Of a stretch of 5,226 nucleotides of DNA, positions 1 through 5,226 are shown in pieces. The DNA is taken from the NCBI GenBank assembly GCA_027038335.1, contig JALVWI010000009.1, forward strand, positions 1-5,226, in the 5' to 3' direction. A program made the position numbers and the translations under genes. How positions within the stretch are numbered: position 1 is the first letter of the stretch; every line of letters starts with the position of its first letter. The notes below the pieces were generated by a model that saw nothing but the letters and a program-made list of their open reading frames with translations, made no database searches and was not told the DNA's origin. Source of the DNA: Campylobacterales bacterium. Lineage in GTDB: Bacteria; Campylobacterota; Campylobacteria; Campylobacterales; JALSKU01.

Positions 1-123
1 TTCTTGGAGATTGTCTCTATCAAATCTAGGTATCATTGTAGCAGCTAATATACCTGCTACAATGATAACAAAAACAAGTTCTAACATTGTAAAGGCATAT
101 TTTTTATTTTTGCTGTATCTCAA
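1..123 (-). CDS. Prepilin-type N-terminal cleavage/methylation protein (5' part only)
   Basis: This is the first 41 codons of a gene that runs off the left edge. The N-terminus is a short basic leader (residues 1-10, MRYSKNKKYA) followed by FTMLELVFVIIVAGILAA, the class III signal of type IV pilins and type II secretion pseudopilins. Cleavage by prepilin peptidase is expected between Ala10 and Phe11, leaving N-methyl-Phe at +1 and the conserved Glu at +5 (Glu15). The hydrophobic helix (about 14-31) would anchor the subunit in the inner membrane and form the pilus core; Pro32 follows it, as in many pilins. The start must be TTG at 121-123: an in-frame TAA lies four codons upstream, no other start codon intervenes, and the next ATG falls inside the pilin motif. 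An AAGGA site sits 6 nt upstream of the TTG. Whether this is a major pilin, minor pilin or pseudopilin cannot be decided without the C-terminal part. The gene lies 57 bp downstream of aclA, with its own possible promoter. Confidence 0.86.
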   Translation of the reverse strand, partial: MRYSKNKKYAFTMLELVFVIIVAGILAATMIPRFDRDNLQE

Positions 124-129
124 CTTTTT

Positions 130-134
130 TCCTT
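130..134 (-). promoter_or_regulatory. Ribosome binding site fixing the TTG start of the prepilin gene
   Basis: AAGGA on the minus strand, 6 nt before the TTG at 121-123. It directly abuts the base of the inverted repeat at 134-169, so folding of a readthrough transcript could affect access to it. Confidence 0.7.
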
Positions 135-169
135 ATAATAGTAGTAGAGAAAACTCTACTACTATTATA
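134..169. repeat. 16-bp perfect inverted repeat (hairpin) after aclA
   Basis: Arms 134-149 and 154-169 are perfectly complementary around a 4-nt loop (AAAA on plus, TTTT on minus). The stem is AT-rich with four G-C pairs. It begins 11 nt after the aclA stop codon, where a terminator or mRNA 3'-end stabilising hairpin for aclBA would be expected. On the minus strand the stem is followed by AAGGAAAAAAG rather than a T-tract, so it is not a standard intrinsic terminator. On the plus strand no gene reads into it, and the nearest T-run is about 8 nt beyond the stem. Its function (3'-end protection, weak termination, or control of the adjacent prepilin ribosome binding site) is inference. Confidence 0.6.
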
Positions 170-172
170 TCA
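164..172 (-). promoter_or_regulatory. Possible extended -10 promoter for the prepilin gene
   Basis: The minus strand reads TGATATAAT here, a full TGnTATAAT extended -10 element. No good -35 is seen, which is common for Campylobacterota sigma70 promoters; the upstream stretch is A/T-rich. Transcription would start around 157, inside the hairpin, giving a leader of about 35 nt that lacks part of the 5' arm. The TATAAT is itself part of the inverted repeat, so chance overlap is possible. Confidence 0.42.
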
Positions 173-180
173 TAAATTTT

Positions 181-1998
181 TTATATCTCTTCTGCCTTTT
201 CAACATCATAAAGAATATCATCCATAGGATGTCTATACATAGGCATAGCAAGTCTTTTTTCATCAAGTATATGACCGATAAACCCTATACTTCTTCCGAC
301 TATAAAGAAAGAGTTTAAAGTTCCGCTCTCTATAAATTCATTTATCTCATCTTCACTATATCCTAAAGCTCTCCACATATCTACCATAAGGATGCCGATA
401 GTTCCGTCAACATTTAGGATAAGATTATCTTTTTTGCTTGTTGTAAGTTGCTCAACTTCTAAAGCATAATTTAAAAGTGAAGTCTTTGGAAAATACTCTT
501 TTGCAAATTTTTTAAGTCCTTCTACTCTTTTATCAGGATTTCTTAGTGATTTGATCCTGTGACCGATACCCGGGATCGGAATACCTTGTTTTTTCATATA
601 ACTTAAAAATTGTGCCGGAGTCAAATTGTTATCATTTGCATATTTGAAATATTTTGCAGCTCCATCTATTGCACCGCCAAATCTTGGACCTATAGTTAAA
701 AGTCCGGTAACAAGTGCTTCTACCACACTTTTTCCGGCTCTTGCTGTTACTTTGGCATTATGAGCTCCACTGACTGCCGGACCATGATCTGCCACAGTTT
801 TAAGTACAGTTTCTATAAAGTCTGATGCCCATCTTGGATACTGTTTTTTAAACCATAAAAGTGCTATAACATCGCCTATAGTTTTACCGGTATCCGGAGT
901 AGCTACTGAACTGATAGGAAATCCTGCATAAGTAGCTTCTTCACCTCTATCATCACTGATAGTACAGATAAAGTTCTTTGGTCTTCTATTGGTTGAGAAA
1001 GTTTTTACAACCGGTTCTTCTATCTCGCTGATAACTCCCTCATCTTTTAGTTTGTTATAAACTGCATTTATCGTTTTTGGAAGATCATTGAAACTTTCAG
1101 GCACATAGAAACCGGCTTCTCTCATAGCTGCATTTTTAGCAACTGCTGTTTCTCTATCTGCATTTGCACTAGCTCCTGCATGACCGAATTGAACTCCGCT
1201 ACTAAAGTGTTGAGCTATAGTTCCTATACACCACGCTATAATAGGCTTAGTAATTTTACCCTCTTTTACCGCTTCAATGACTTTGTACTCTTCAGTTCCA
1301 CCGACTTCTCCAAGAAGTATCATGTATTTTACTTGTGGATTGCTCTCCATCCTAAGAAGATTGTCTATAAAAACGGATCCTACAAATCTATCTCCGCCTA
1401 TTGCAACACCTTCAGCAATTCCATCGGCATTTAGAGCAATGATGTTTGACATTTCATTAAACAATCCGCCACTTCTTGTAACCAAGCCGCAACTTCCGGC
1501 ACGATGAAGTTTTGAATTGATGATATTTTCTATAGTTCCGCCTATATTTGCTATCTTGAAAGCTCCCGGAGCTATAGCACCGACCGTAGCAGGTCCTATG
1601 ACTGTGATACCTTTACTTCTAGCAGCATTATTCATAGTTCTTGCCATTCTCTCAGGAATTCCCTCAGCTGTCACCATAATGGTTTTAAACTGTCCATCAA
1701 GCTTGATAGCTTCCATCGTAACATCATAAGCAGTTCTAAATGATCCAAAGTTTAAAAGTACATCAGCATTTGGAAAAGCTTTTGCGGCTTCAGGTGTACT
1801 TTTGAAAACCGGTATCATTACTTCATCATTGCCATAAAAGAATTTTTCAAATTTATTATTGCTTGTAGGAGCAACTATGGCTGCAACGGAAGGTTTTTCT
1901 CTGTCTATTGTGTAGTCATAATCAAGCATTCTCTGGATAGCAGTTTTGTTATTGTTCCAAAATATCGCTTGTGTATCTTTTGTAAATAATGCACCCAT
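181..1998 (-). CDS. aclA: ATP-citrate lyase large (alpha) subunit, AclA
   Basis: Cytoplasmic ATP-citrate lyase subunit: citrate + ATP + CoA gives acetyl-CoA + oxaloacetate + ADP + Pi, a diagnostic cleavage step of the reductive TCA cycle. At 605 aa it matches the large subunit of two-subunit bacterial enzymes. Residues 1 to about 330 are succinyl-CoA-synthetase-alpha-like: a CoA-binding fold, the RAGSCGLVTRSGG loop (166-178), Glu231 in GEVGG, and the phosphohistidine His273 in FGHAGA (271-276). Residues about 345-605 are citrate-synthase-like, with His405 in DHGPAVSGAHN, His480-Arg481 in GIPIPGIGHR, Asp531 in NVDG and Arg569 in GRSIG. These correspond to the catalytic and CoA-site residues known from the family, and none is missing. 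The ATG lies one base after the aclB stop, with GGAGGAG upstream inside the aclB 3' end, implying translational coupling. It aligns end to end with the C-terminal half of the fused eukaryotic enzyme as I recall it. Confidence 0.97.
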   Translation of the reverse strand: MGALFTKDTQAIFWNNNKTAIQRMLDYDYTIDREKPSVAAIVAPTSNNKFEKFFYGNDEVMIPVFKSTPEAAKAFPNADVLLNFGSFRTAYDVTMEAIKLDGQFKTIMVTAEGIPERMARTMNNAARSKGITVIGPATVGAIAPGAFKIANIGGTIENIINSKLHRAGSCGLVTRSGGLFNEMSNIIALNADGIAEGVAIGGDRFVGSVFIDNLLRMESNPQVKYMILLGEVGGTEEYKVIEAVKEGKITKPIIAWCIGTIAQHFSSGVQFGHAGASANADRETAVAKNAAMREAGFYVPESFNDLPKTINAVYNKLKDEGVISEIEEPVVKTFSTNRRPKNFICTISDDRGEEATYAGFPISSVATPDTGKTIGDVIALLWFKKQYPRWASDFIETVLKTVADHGPAVSGAHNAKVTARAGKSVVEALVTGLLTIGPRFGGAIDGAAKYFKYANDNNLTPAQFLSYMKKQGIPIPGIGHRIKSLRNPDKRVEGLKKFAKEYFPKTSLLNYALEVEQLTTSKKDNLILNVDGTIGILMVDMWRALGYSEDEINEFIESGTLNSFFIVGRSIGFIGHILDEKRLAMPMYRHPMDDILYDVEKAEEI

Positions 1999-1999
1999 T

Positions 2000-3316
2000 T
2001 TATTTCTCCTCCAATGCTATATGAACTATCTCTGTTACATGTGTTTCAGGACCGTAAACTTCTATATAAAGTCCCAATCTATCAGCAGCCTCTTTTATAT
2101 CTTTTAAACCTTTTTTATAGTTAGGTCCACCTCGTCTGACATATATCTTTGTTCCTACTTCTTTAAGTTTATCTGCATACTTTTCAAGAGCTTGTATAAT
2201 ACCGGTAAAAGTTTTGGCAACATCGGTAAAGTTTGCTATCGCACCGCCGATAATGAGTATCTTGCCTCTACCTTTTGGGTCTTTGTGTCTTGTCATAAGA
2301 TCAAAAATAGTCTCAGCATAAAAAGCAGTCTCTGCCGTTGTAGGACCACCGCTGTACTCTCCATAATTTGCCAATTCACTAACATCAGTCATATCTGCAA
2401 TCGTATCAGCATAAACGACACTTGCTCCACCACCGGCTACCATAGTCCAAACTCTTCCCATTGGATTTAGTATAGTAAGCTTTAAGCTTGCCCCGCTTTT
2501 TGCATCAGCTTCAGCGATAGCTTCTTCTTCAGGGCTTTTTTTATCCATACCAAATGGTGTAGGAAACTCTATATCGCCCCATTTATCTTTCATCATAAAG
2601 CCGGCTGTATCGTCAAGTCTAGCTACTAGATCAAGGATATGCATATTGTTTTCTATTATTACTAATGGATTTATCTCCAAATATGCAAAATTTAAATCTC
2701 TATAAAATTTATAAAATTGATTGGCAAATGTTACAAATATCTCTTTTTTATCTGCCGGAATATCCTTAGGAACATTGGCTCTAATAAGATGTTTTATATC
2801 AGCATCATCCAAATCTATCGGGATAACCGCCTCAGTAACCTTATCACTCCAACCCTCTTCTACTTCCATTCCACCTTCAGCAGACATATAAAGAACATCG
2901 TCTTCTCCAACTGTTGTTGCGGCTATATAATACTCTTGATCTTGAGAGTGTGGGGTAAAAGGCTCTACTATAAAATGTGTAAGATAGCCTTCTTGACCGG
3001 ATATAAGAAGTGTCTCATGAGCTCTTTTCTCATCTATCCACTTTGCGGCATCCTCTAAAGTCACATCTCCCGGTTTGTCAACTTTAAATAAAACAAGACC
3101 GTTTTTACCTCTTTTTCCAAAAAGCATATCAGGTTTTGCGACCAAAGGTTTTTGAGTTAACCACTCAAAACCATGCTCTTTTGCTTTTTCTCTAAGCTCA
3201 TCTCCACTAGTTACCAGTACTGATTGAAAGCCATATTCAAAACCGCTAAAATAATCATTCCAGTGTTTTGCAAATAGTGCTTTACCGTCATATTCGCGTA
3301 TTGCTCTTTGAGCCAT
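2000..3316 (-). CDS. aclB: ATP-citrate lyase small (beta) subunit, AclB
   Basis: Partner of AclA in the cytoplasmic ATP-citrate lyase complex; it binds ATP and citrate and phosphorylates the histidine on AclA. The length of 438 aa is usual for AclB. Residues 1 to about 245 form an ATP-grasp domain like succinyl-CoA synthetase beta: AKPDMLFGKRGKNGLV (60-75) carries nucleotide-contacting Lys/Arg, and LEINPL (213-218, Glu214/Asn216) with Asp229 in LDLVARLDD form the Mg-binding set. Residues about 250-438 are the citrate-binding domain: GGGAS (295-299), YSGGPT (321-326), GGAIANFTDV (357-366) and YVRRGGPNY (392-400). The NFT triplet and the RR pair match the citrate-contact motifs of human ACLY. 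The ATG at 3314-3316 is supported by AAGGAG 5 nt upstream and a promoter at 3352-3381. The stop (TAA, 2000-2002) is one base from the aclA ATG. No frameshift or missing motif is seen. Confidence 0.97.
   Translation of the reverse strand: MAQRAIREYDGKALFAKHWNDYFSGFEYGFQSVLVTSGDELREKAKEHGFEWLTQKPLVAKPDMLFGKRGKNGLVLFKVDKPGDVTLEDAAKWIDEKRAHETLLISGQEGYLTHFIVEPFTPHSQDQEYYIAATTVGEDDVLYMSAEGGMEVEEGWSDKVTEAVIPIDLDDADIKHLIRANVPKDIPADKKEIFVTFANQFYKFYRDLNFAYLEINPLVIIENNMHILDLVARLDDTAGFMMKDKWGDIEFPTPFGMDKKSPEEEAIAEADAKSGASLKLTILNPMGRVWTMVAGGGASVVYADTIADMTDVSELANYGEYSGGPTTAETAFYAETIFDLMTRHKDPKGRGKILIIGGAIANFTDVAKTFTGIIQALEKYADKLKEVGTKIYVRRGGPNYKKGLKDIKEAADRLGLYIEVYGPETHVTEIVHIALEEK
2006..2012 (-). promoter_or_regulatory. 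Ribosome binding site of aclA inside the aclB 3' end
   Basis: GGAGGAG on the minus strand, 7 nt before the aclA ATG (1996-1998), encoding the last Glu codons of AclB. A strong site placed before the upstream stop codon fits coupled, stoichiometric synthesis of the two subunits. Confidence 0.75.
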
Positions 3317-3321
3317 AATTG

Positions 3322-3327
3322 CTCCTT
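3322..3327 (-). promoter_or_regulatory. Ribosome binding site of aclB
   Basis: AAGGAG on the minus strand, 5 nt before the aclB ATG. A near-perfect Shine-Dalgarno sequence that fixes the start codon. Confidence 0.8.
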
Positions 3328-3351
3328 GTTTATAGTATATTAATATGTGAG

Positions 3352-3381
3352 ATTATACAATAAATAATAATAATTATTCAA
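3352..3381 (-). promoter_or_regulatory. Sigma70-type promoter of the aclBA operon
   Basis: On the minus strand, TTGAAT (3376-3381) is followed after 18 nt by a perfect TATAAT (3352-3357). Transcription should begin near 3345, giving a 5' leader of about 28 nt. The spacer is largely ATT triplets. A 10-bp palindrome (3369-3378, AATAATTATT) overlaps the -35 and another (3337-3346, ATATTAATAT) covers the predicted start site; either could be an operator or simply the result of high AT content. The remaining intergenic DNA (3382-3411) is AT-rich, and I see no clear intrinsic terminator there for the upstream gene. Confidence 0.68.
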
Positions 3382-3411
3382 ATTTTAAATACATTTTTGG
3401 CAATTTTTAAT

Positions 3412-4659
3412 TCATTCGTGTAGTTTTGAAACATATACTTTAAAAACGGGCTTATGGTAGTAACTTATCGTAACACTCTTGCCTTTTGTTTGCGGAAAAA
3501 ATGTCAATTTATACTTTCCTCCGTTTTTAATGCCGTAAAACCTTAATCTTAAAGCAAAATCTCTATCAGTTGAGTTTATCGCTTTGATATGCATACTTTT
3601 TAATCTCCTAGCAATCTCTTTAGCAAAATCATATCTATAAGTAAAATGTTTTTTTGGGCTTGATAAAATTAAATAAAGAGGCTTGTTGAAATATATAAGA
3701 GTAAAGTTTATCACTAATGAACTAAAAACAATAACAAAAAAAAACTTGTGCCAACCTCTAAGTTCAGGTATTCTAACCCTATAGCTAGATAAAAAAGTCC
3801 TTACCATCAAAGGAGTAGCTATGATAGCAAATGGTGCAAAATCTTCCAGTCTTATTTTTTGTCTAAAAGAGAGCAATAAAGAAAAAATAAAAGCTACAAA
3901 TGAGATAAACCATAAAATATTTTTTTTCTCTTTTATCAGTATCCTATACTCAGTATAAAAAAAGTATAAAAAAACCAATGGAGAAAATATAGCACTATAA
4001 ACCGCTAAAGTATCAATGAAATAGTTTTTCGGCTTGCCTCCTATATCAAGCCCCCAGACATACATACTAATACCAAATAAAATCAATGAAAAATAAAGCA
4101 GTGTATTATCTTTTTTATAAATGGAGTAAAATATCAAAGACAAGTAAAAGATAGAAAAAGAGTTATCGACTGAAAAAGATAATGACAAAATCAAATATGC
4201 TATGCTATATTTTTTATTTTCATAAAGATAGATAAACAGAAGCGATAAAAAGATAACTATCTCAGCGCTATTTACCAAAAGTGCGGCACTATTTGTACCC
4301 GGAAGCAATAAATAGACTATAACACTAAAAACCCTATCACTTTTCCTTTTCAAATACTGTTTGCTAAGCTTATAAAGCAAAATAGTACTCAAAATATGAA
4401 AAAAGATAAAGGGTATTCTTAGCGCAAAGTCATTCTGACCCAAAATAGAAGTTGAAAATCTAACCAAATAGTGCACAAAAGAGGTTGAATTAAAAAATAT
4501 CCAAGCCTCACTATAGCTAATACTAAGAGTTTTAACTCCATATAATAGAAAAATAGAGTGAATAAAAAGGATAATAGTGATTAAAAATGTCTCGTTTGAA
4601 AACCTGCTTTTGTTATGATTGGAGCTAAATTCCTCAATCCTAAATCCTAAATCCTCCAA
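3412..4659 (-). CDS. Multipass membrane protein, probable GT-C family 39 glycosyltransferase
   Basis: A 415-aa inner-membrane protein with about ten or eleven hydrophobic segments, from roughly 24-41 through 304-324, then a soluble tail (about 335-415), probably periplasmic. It resembles PMT/ArnT-type GT-C enzymes that use polyprenyl-phosphate sugars: YSEAW (49-53) in the first external loop would hold the catalytic acidic residue (Glu51), and GQNDFALRIPFIFFHILST (74-92) fits the family's conserved 'ALR(L/I)P' segment entering a TM helix. Acceptor and sugar are unknown; lipid A, glycan or protein are all possible. The start is TTG (4657-4659): an in-frame TGA lies four codons upstream, there is no ATG or GTG before the first TM helix, and GAGGA sits 6 nt upstream. 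It follows pabA after one base, probably in an operon. The first 11 residues (MEDLGFRIEEF) come from a 7-bp tandem repeat and are unlikely to be functional. It is visibly more AT-rich than aclBA and contains a run of nine T's in the coding strand (3736-3744). Confidence 0.72.
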   Translation of the reverse strand: MEDLGFRIEEFSSNHNKSRFSNETFLITIILFIHSIFLLYGVKTLSISYSEAWIFFNSTSFVHYLVRFSTSILGQNDFALRIPFIFFHILSTILLYKLSKQYLKRKSDRVFSVIVYLLLPGTNSAALLVNSAEIVIFLSLLFIYLYENKKYSIAYLILSLSFSVDNSFSIFYLSLIFYSIYKKDNTLLYFSLILFGISMYVWGLDIGGKPKNYFIDTLAVYSAIFSPLVFLYFFYTEYRILIKEKKNILWFISFVAFIFSLLLSFRQKIRLEDFAPFAIIATPLMVRTFLSSYRVRIPELRGWHKFFFVIVFSSLVINFTLIYFNKPLYLILSSPKKHFTYRYDFAKEIARRLKSMHIKAINSTDRDFALRLRFYGIKNGGKYKLTFFPQTKGKSVTISYYHKPVFKVYVSKLHE

Positions 4660-4671
4660 CCTAAATCCTCA
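4630..4671. repeat. Degenerate 7-bp tandem repeat, six copies, across the pabA/glycosyltransferase junction
   Basis: The plus strand shows six heptamers in perfect 7-nt register: TTCCTCA, ATCCTAA, ATCCTAA, ATCCTCC, AACCTAA, ATCCTCA. The consensus is ATCCTAA (minus strand TTAGGAT). The array encodes the last residues and TAG stop of PabA, the GAGGA ribosome binding site, the TTG start and the first residues of the downstream membrane protein. Because 7 is not a multiple of 3, successive copies are read in different frames, and a change in copy number would shift reading frames on one side. Confidence 0.85.
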
Positions 4672-5226
4672 AAAAATTGTCCAATATCTTATATCCATGC
4701 TCACTCATGATGGACTCAGGATGGTATTGAACTCCATATATTTGATGGCCTTTTATCTGCAAAGACATTATCTCTTCATCATCCTTACTATAAGATGTTA
4801 CTTCGATAATATCAGGCAAATCATCTTTTTTTACTACCAATGAATGATACCTCGTAGCCGTAAACTCGTTTGGCATATCTTTATATAGTGGAGTTTTTTT
4901 ACCATTCATCATTATAGTTGAAGTTTTGCCATGCATCATTTTTTTAGCTCTTACAATTTTAGCTCCAAAACTTTGAGCAATACTTTGATGTCCTAAGCAA
5001 ATACCGAGTATAGGAAGTTTATCTTTAAAATATGATACACACTCCAGTGAAACTCCAGCTTCATTAGGTGTAGCAGGGCCGGGTGAAATGATAATCTTTT
5101 CAGGATTTAACTTTTCTATCTCTTCCACACTCATTTCATCATTTCGTACAACTTTCAAATCAGCCCCTAGCTCTAAGCAGTACTGGACTATATTGTAAGT
5201 AAAACTATCATAATTATCTATCATCA
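4661..5226 (-). CDS. pabA: Aminodeoxychorismate/anthranilate synthase glutaminase subunit (component II), start probably beyond the window
   Basis: Class I glutamine amidotransferase that hydrolyses glutamine and passes ammonia to the chorismate-using partner (PabB for folate, or TrpE for tryptophan); cytoplasmic. Numbered from the ATG at 5222-5224 (187 residues to the stop): MIDNYDSFTYN (1-11), oxyanion-loop SPGP (47-50), nucleophile Cys76 in GICLGHQ (74-80), MHGKTS (97-102), RYHSL (125-129), and His168/Glu170 in YHPES (167-171). The catalytic triad is complete. Relatives usually begin M-I-L-x-IDNYDSFTYN, so this ATG is probably an internal Met and the true start lies a few codons beyond the right edge; the two bases before it (TG) fit a Leu, Val or Met codon. 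PabA and TrpG cannot be separated by sequence alone, and one protein can serve both enzymes in some bacteria; EIMSLQ and SIMSEHGY look more PabA-like. The TAG stop lies in the heptamer repeat, one base before the next gene's TTG. Confidence 0.92.
   Translation of the reverse strand, partial: MIDNYDSFTYNIVQYCLELGADLKVVRNDEMSVEEIEKLNPEKIIISPGPATPNEAGVSLECVSYFKDKLPILGICLGHQSIAQSFGAKIVRAKKMMHGKTSTIMMNGKKTPLYKDMPNEFTATRYHSLVVKKDDLPDIIEVTSYSKDDEEIMSLQIKGHQIYGVQYHPESIMSEHGYKILDNFLRI
4666..4670 (-). promoter_or_regulatory. Ribosome binding site supporting the TTG start of the membrane protein
   Basis: GAGGA on the minus strand, 6 nt before the TTG at 4657-4659, inside the last codons of pabA and within the heptamer repeat. 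Together with the in-frame TGA just upstream, it leaves this TTG as the only credible start. Confidence 0.6.

Noticed and set aside
134..169. Calling the hairpin a canonical rho-independent terminator
   Set aside because: No T-tract follows the stem on the minus strand (AAGGAAAAAAG follows instead), and no plus-strand gene reads toward it; recorded as an inverted repeat.
1180..1729. Open frames on the plus strand inside aclA (1180-1434, 1277-1507, 1517-1729)
   Set aside because: They are antisense to a strongly conserved gene, show no recognisable domains, and have the composition expected of reversed aclA codons.
2192..3058. Open frames on the plus strand inside aclB (2192-2470, 2717-3058)
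   Set aside because: They are antisense to the conserved AclB coding region, Cys/Ile/Ser-rich with no motifs; treated as shadows.
3317..3411. Small RNA, riboswitch or small gene in the gap upstream of aclB
   Set aside because: The gap is only 95 bp, the predicted leader is about 28 nt, no stable GC-containing structure is visible, and no credible start plus ribosome binding site is present.
4630..4671. CRISPR array or attachment site at the repeat
   Set aside because: Units are 7 bp with no spacers, and there are no cas, integrase or tRNA sequences nearby.
4619..4843. Open frame on the plus strand over the repeat and the pabA 3' end
   Set aside because: Its N-terminal part is the heptamer repeat read in reverse and the rest is antisense to the conserved PabA catalytic region; no independent support.

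Overview
The window reads as chromosome from an autotrophic member of the Campylobacterota (the former Epsilonproteobacteria, Sulfurimonas/Sulfurovum-like). This assignment rests on the heteromeric ATP-citrate lyase pair aclB-aclA, a prepilin N-terminus of the A|FTMLELVFVI type common in that phylum, low GC, and AT-rich promoters with a strong TATAAT -10. All genes lie on the minus strand, so transcription runs from the right edge to the left edge. I cannot name a species from the sequence alone.

Layout in transcription order. (1) 5226-4661: glutamine amidotransferase subunit of aminodeoxychorismate/anthranilate synthase (PabA/TrpG), whose first few codons probably lie outside the window. (2) 4659-3412: a multipass membrane protein resembling GT-C family 39 glycosyltransferases. 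It starts at a TTG codon one base after the pabA stop. A degenerate 7-bp tandem repeat (4630-4671) supplies the pabA stop, the ribosome binding site and the TTG start. (3) 3411-3317: a 95-bp AT-rich gap with a clear sigma70-type promoter. (4) 3316-2000 aclB and 1998-181 aclA: the two subunits of ATP-citrate lyase, one base apart and probably translationally coupled. (5) 180-124: a short gap with a 16-bp perfect inverted repeat and an extended -10 element. (6) 123-1: the first 41 codons of a prepilin-like protein, also starting at TTG.

Functionally, aclBA is the centrepiece. ATP-citrate lyase splits citrate into acetyl-CoA and oxaloacetate and is a diagnostic enzyme of the reductive TCA cycle of CO2 fixation. 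All expected active-site motifs appear intact. The neighbours (folate/tryptophan precursor enzyme, envelope glycosyltransferase, pilin-like protein) have no evident link to carbon fixation; the promoter at 3352-3381 suggests that aclBA is its own transcription unit.

I found no RNA genes, insertion sequences, CRISPR arrays or phage genes, and no clear novel system. The most unusual local structure is the heptamer repeat at the pabA/glycosyltransferase junction, followed by the hairpin/promoter overlap between aclA and the prepilin gene.
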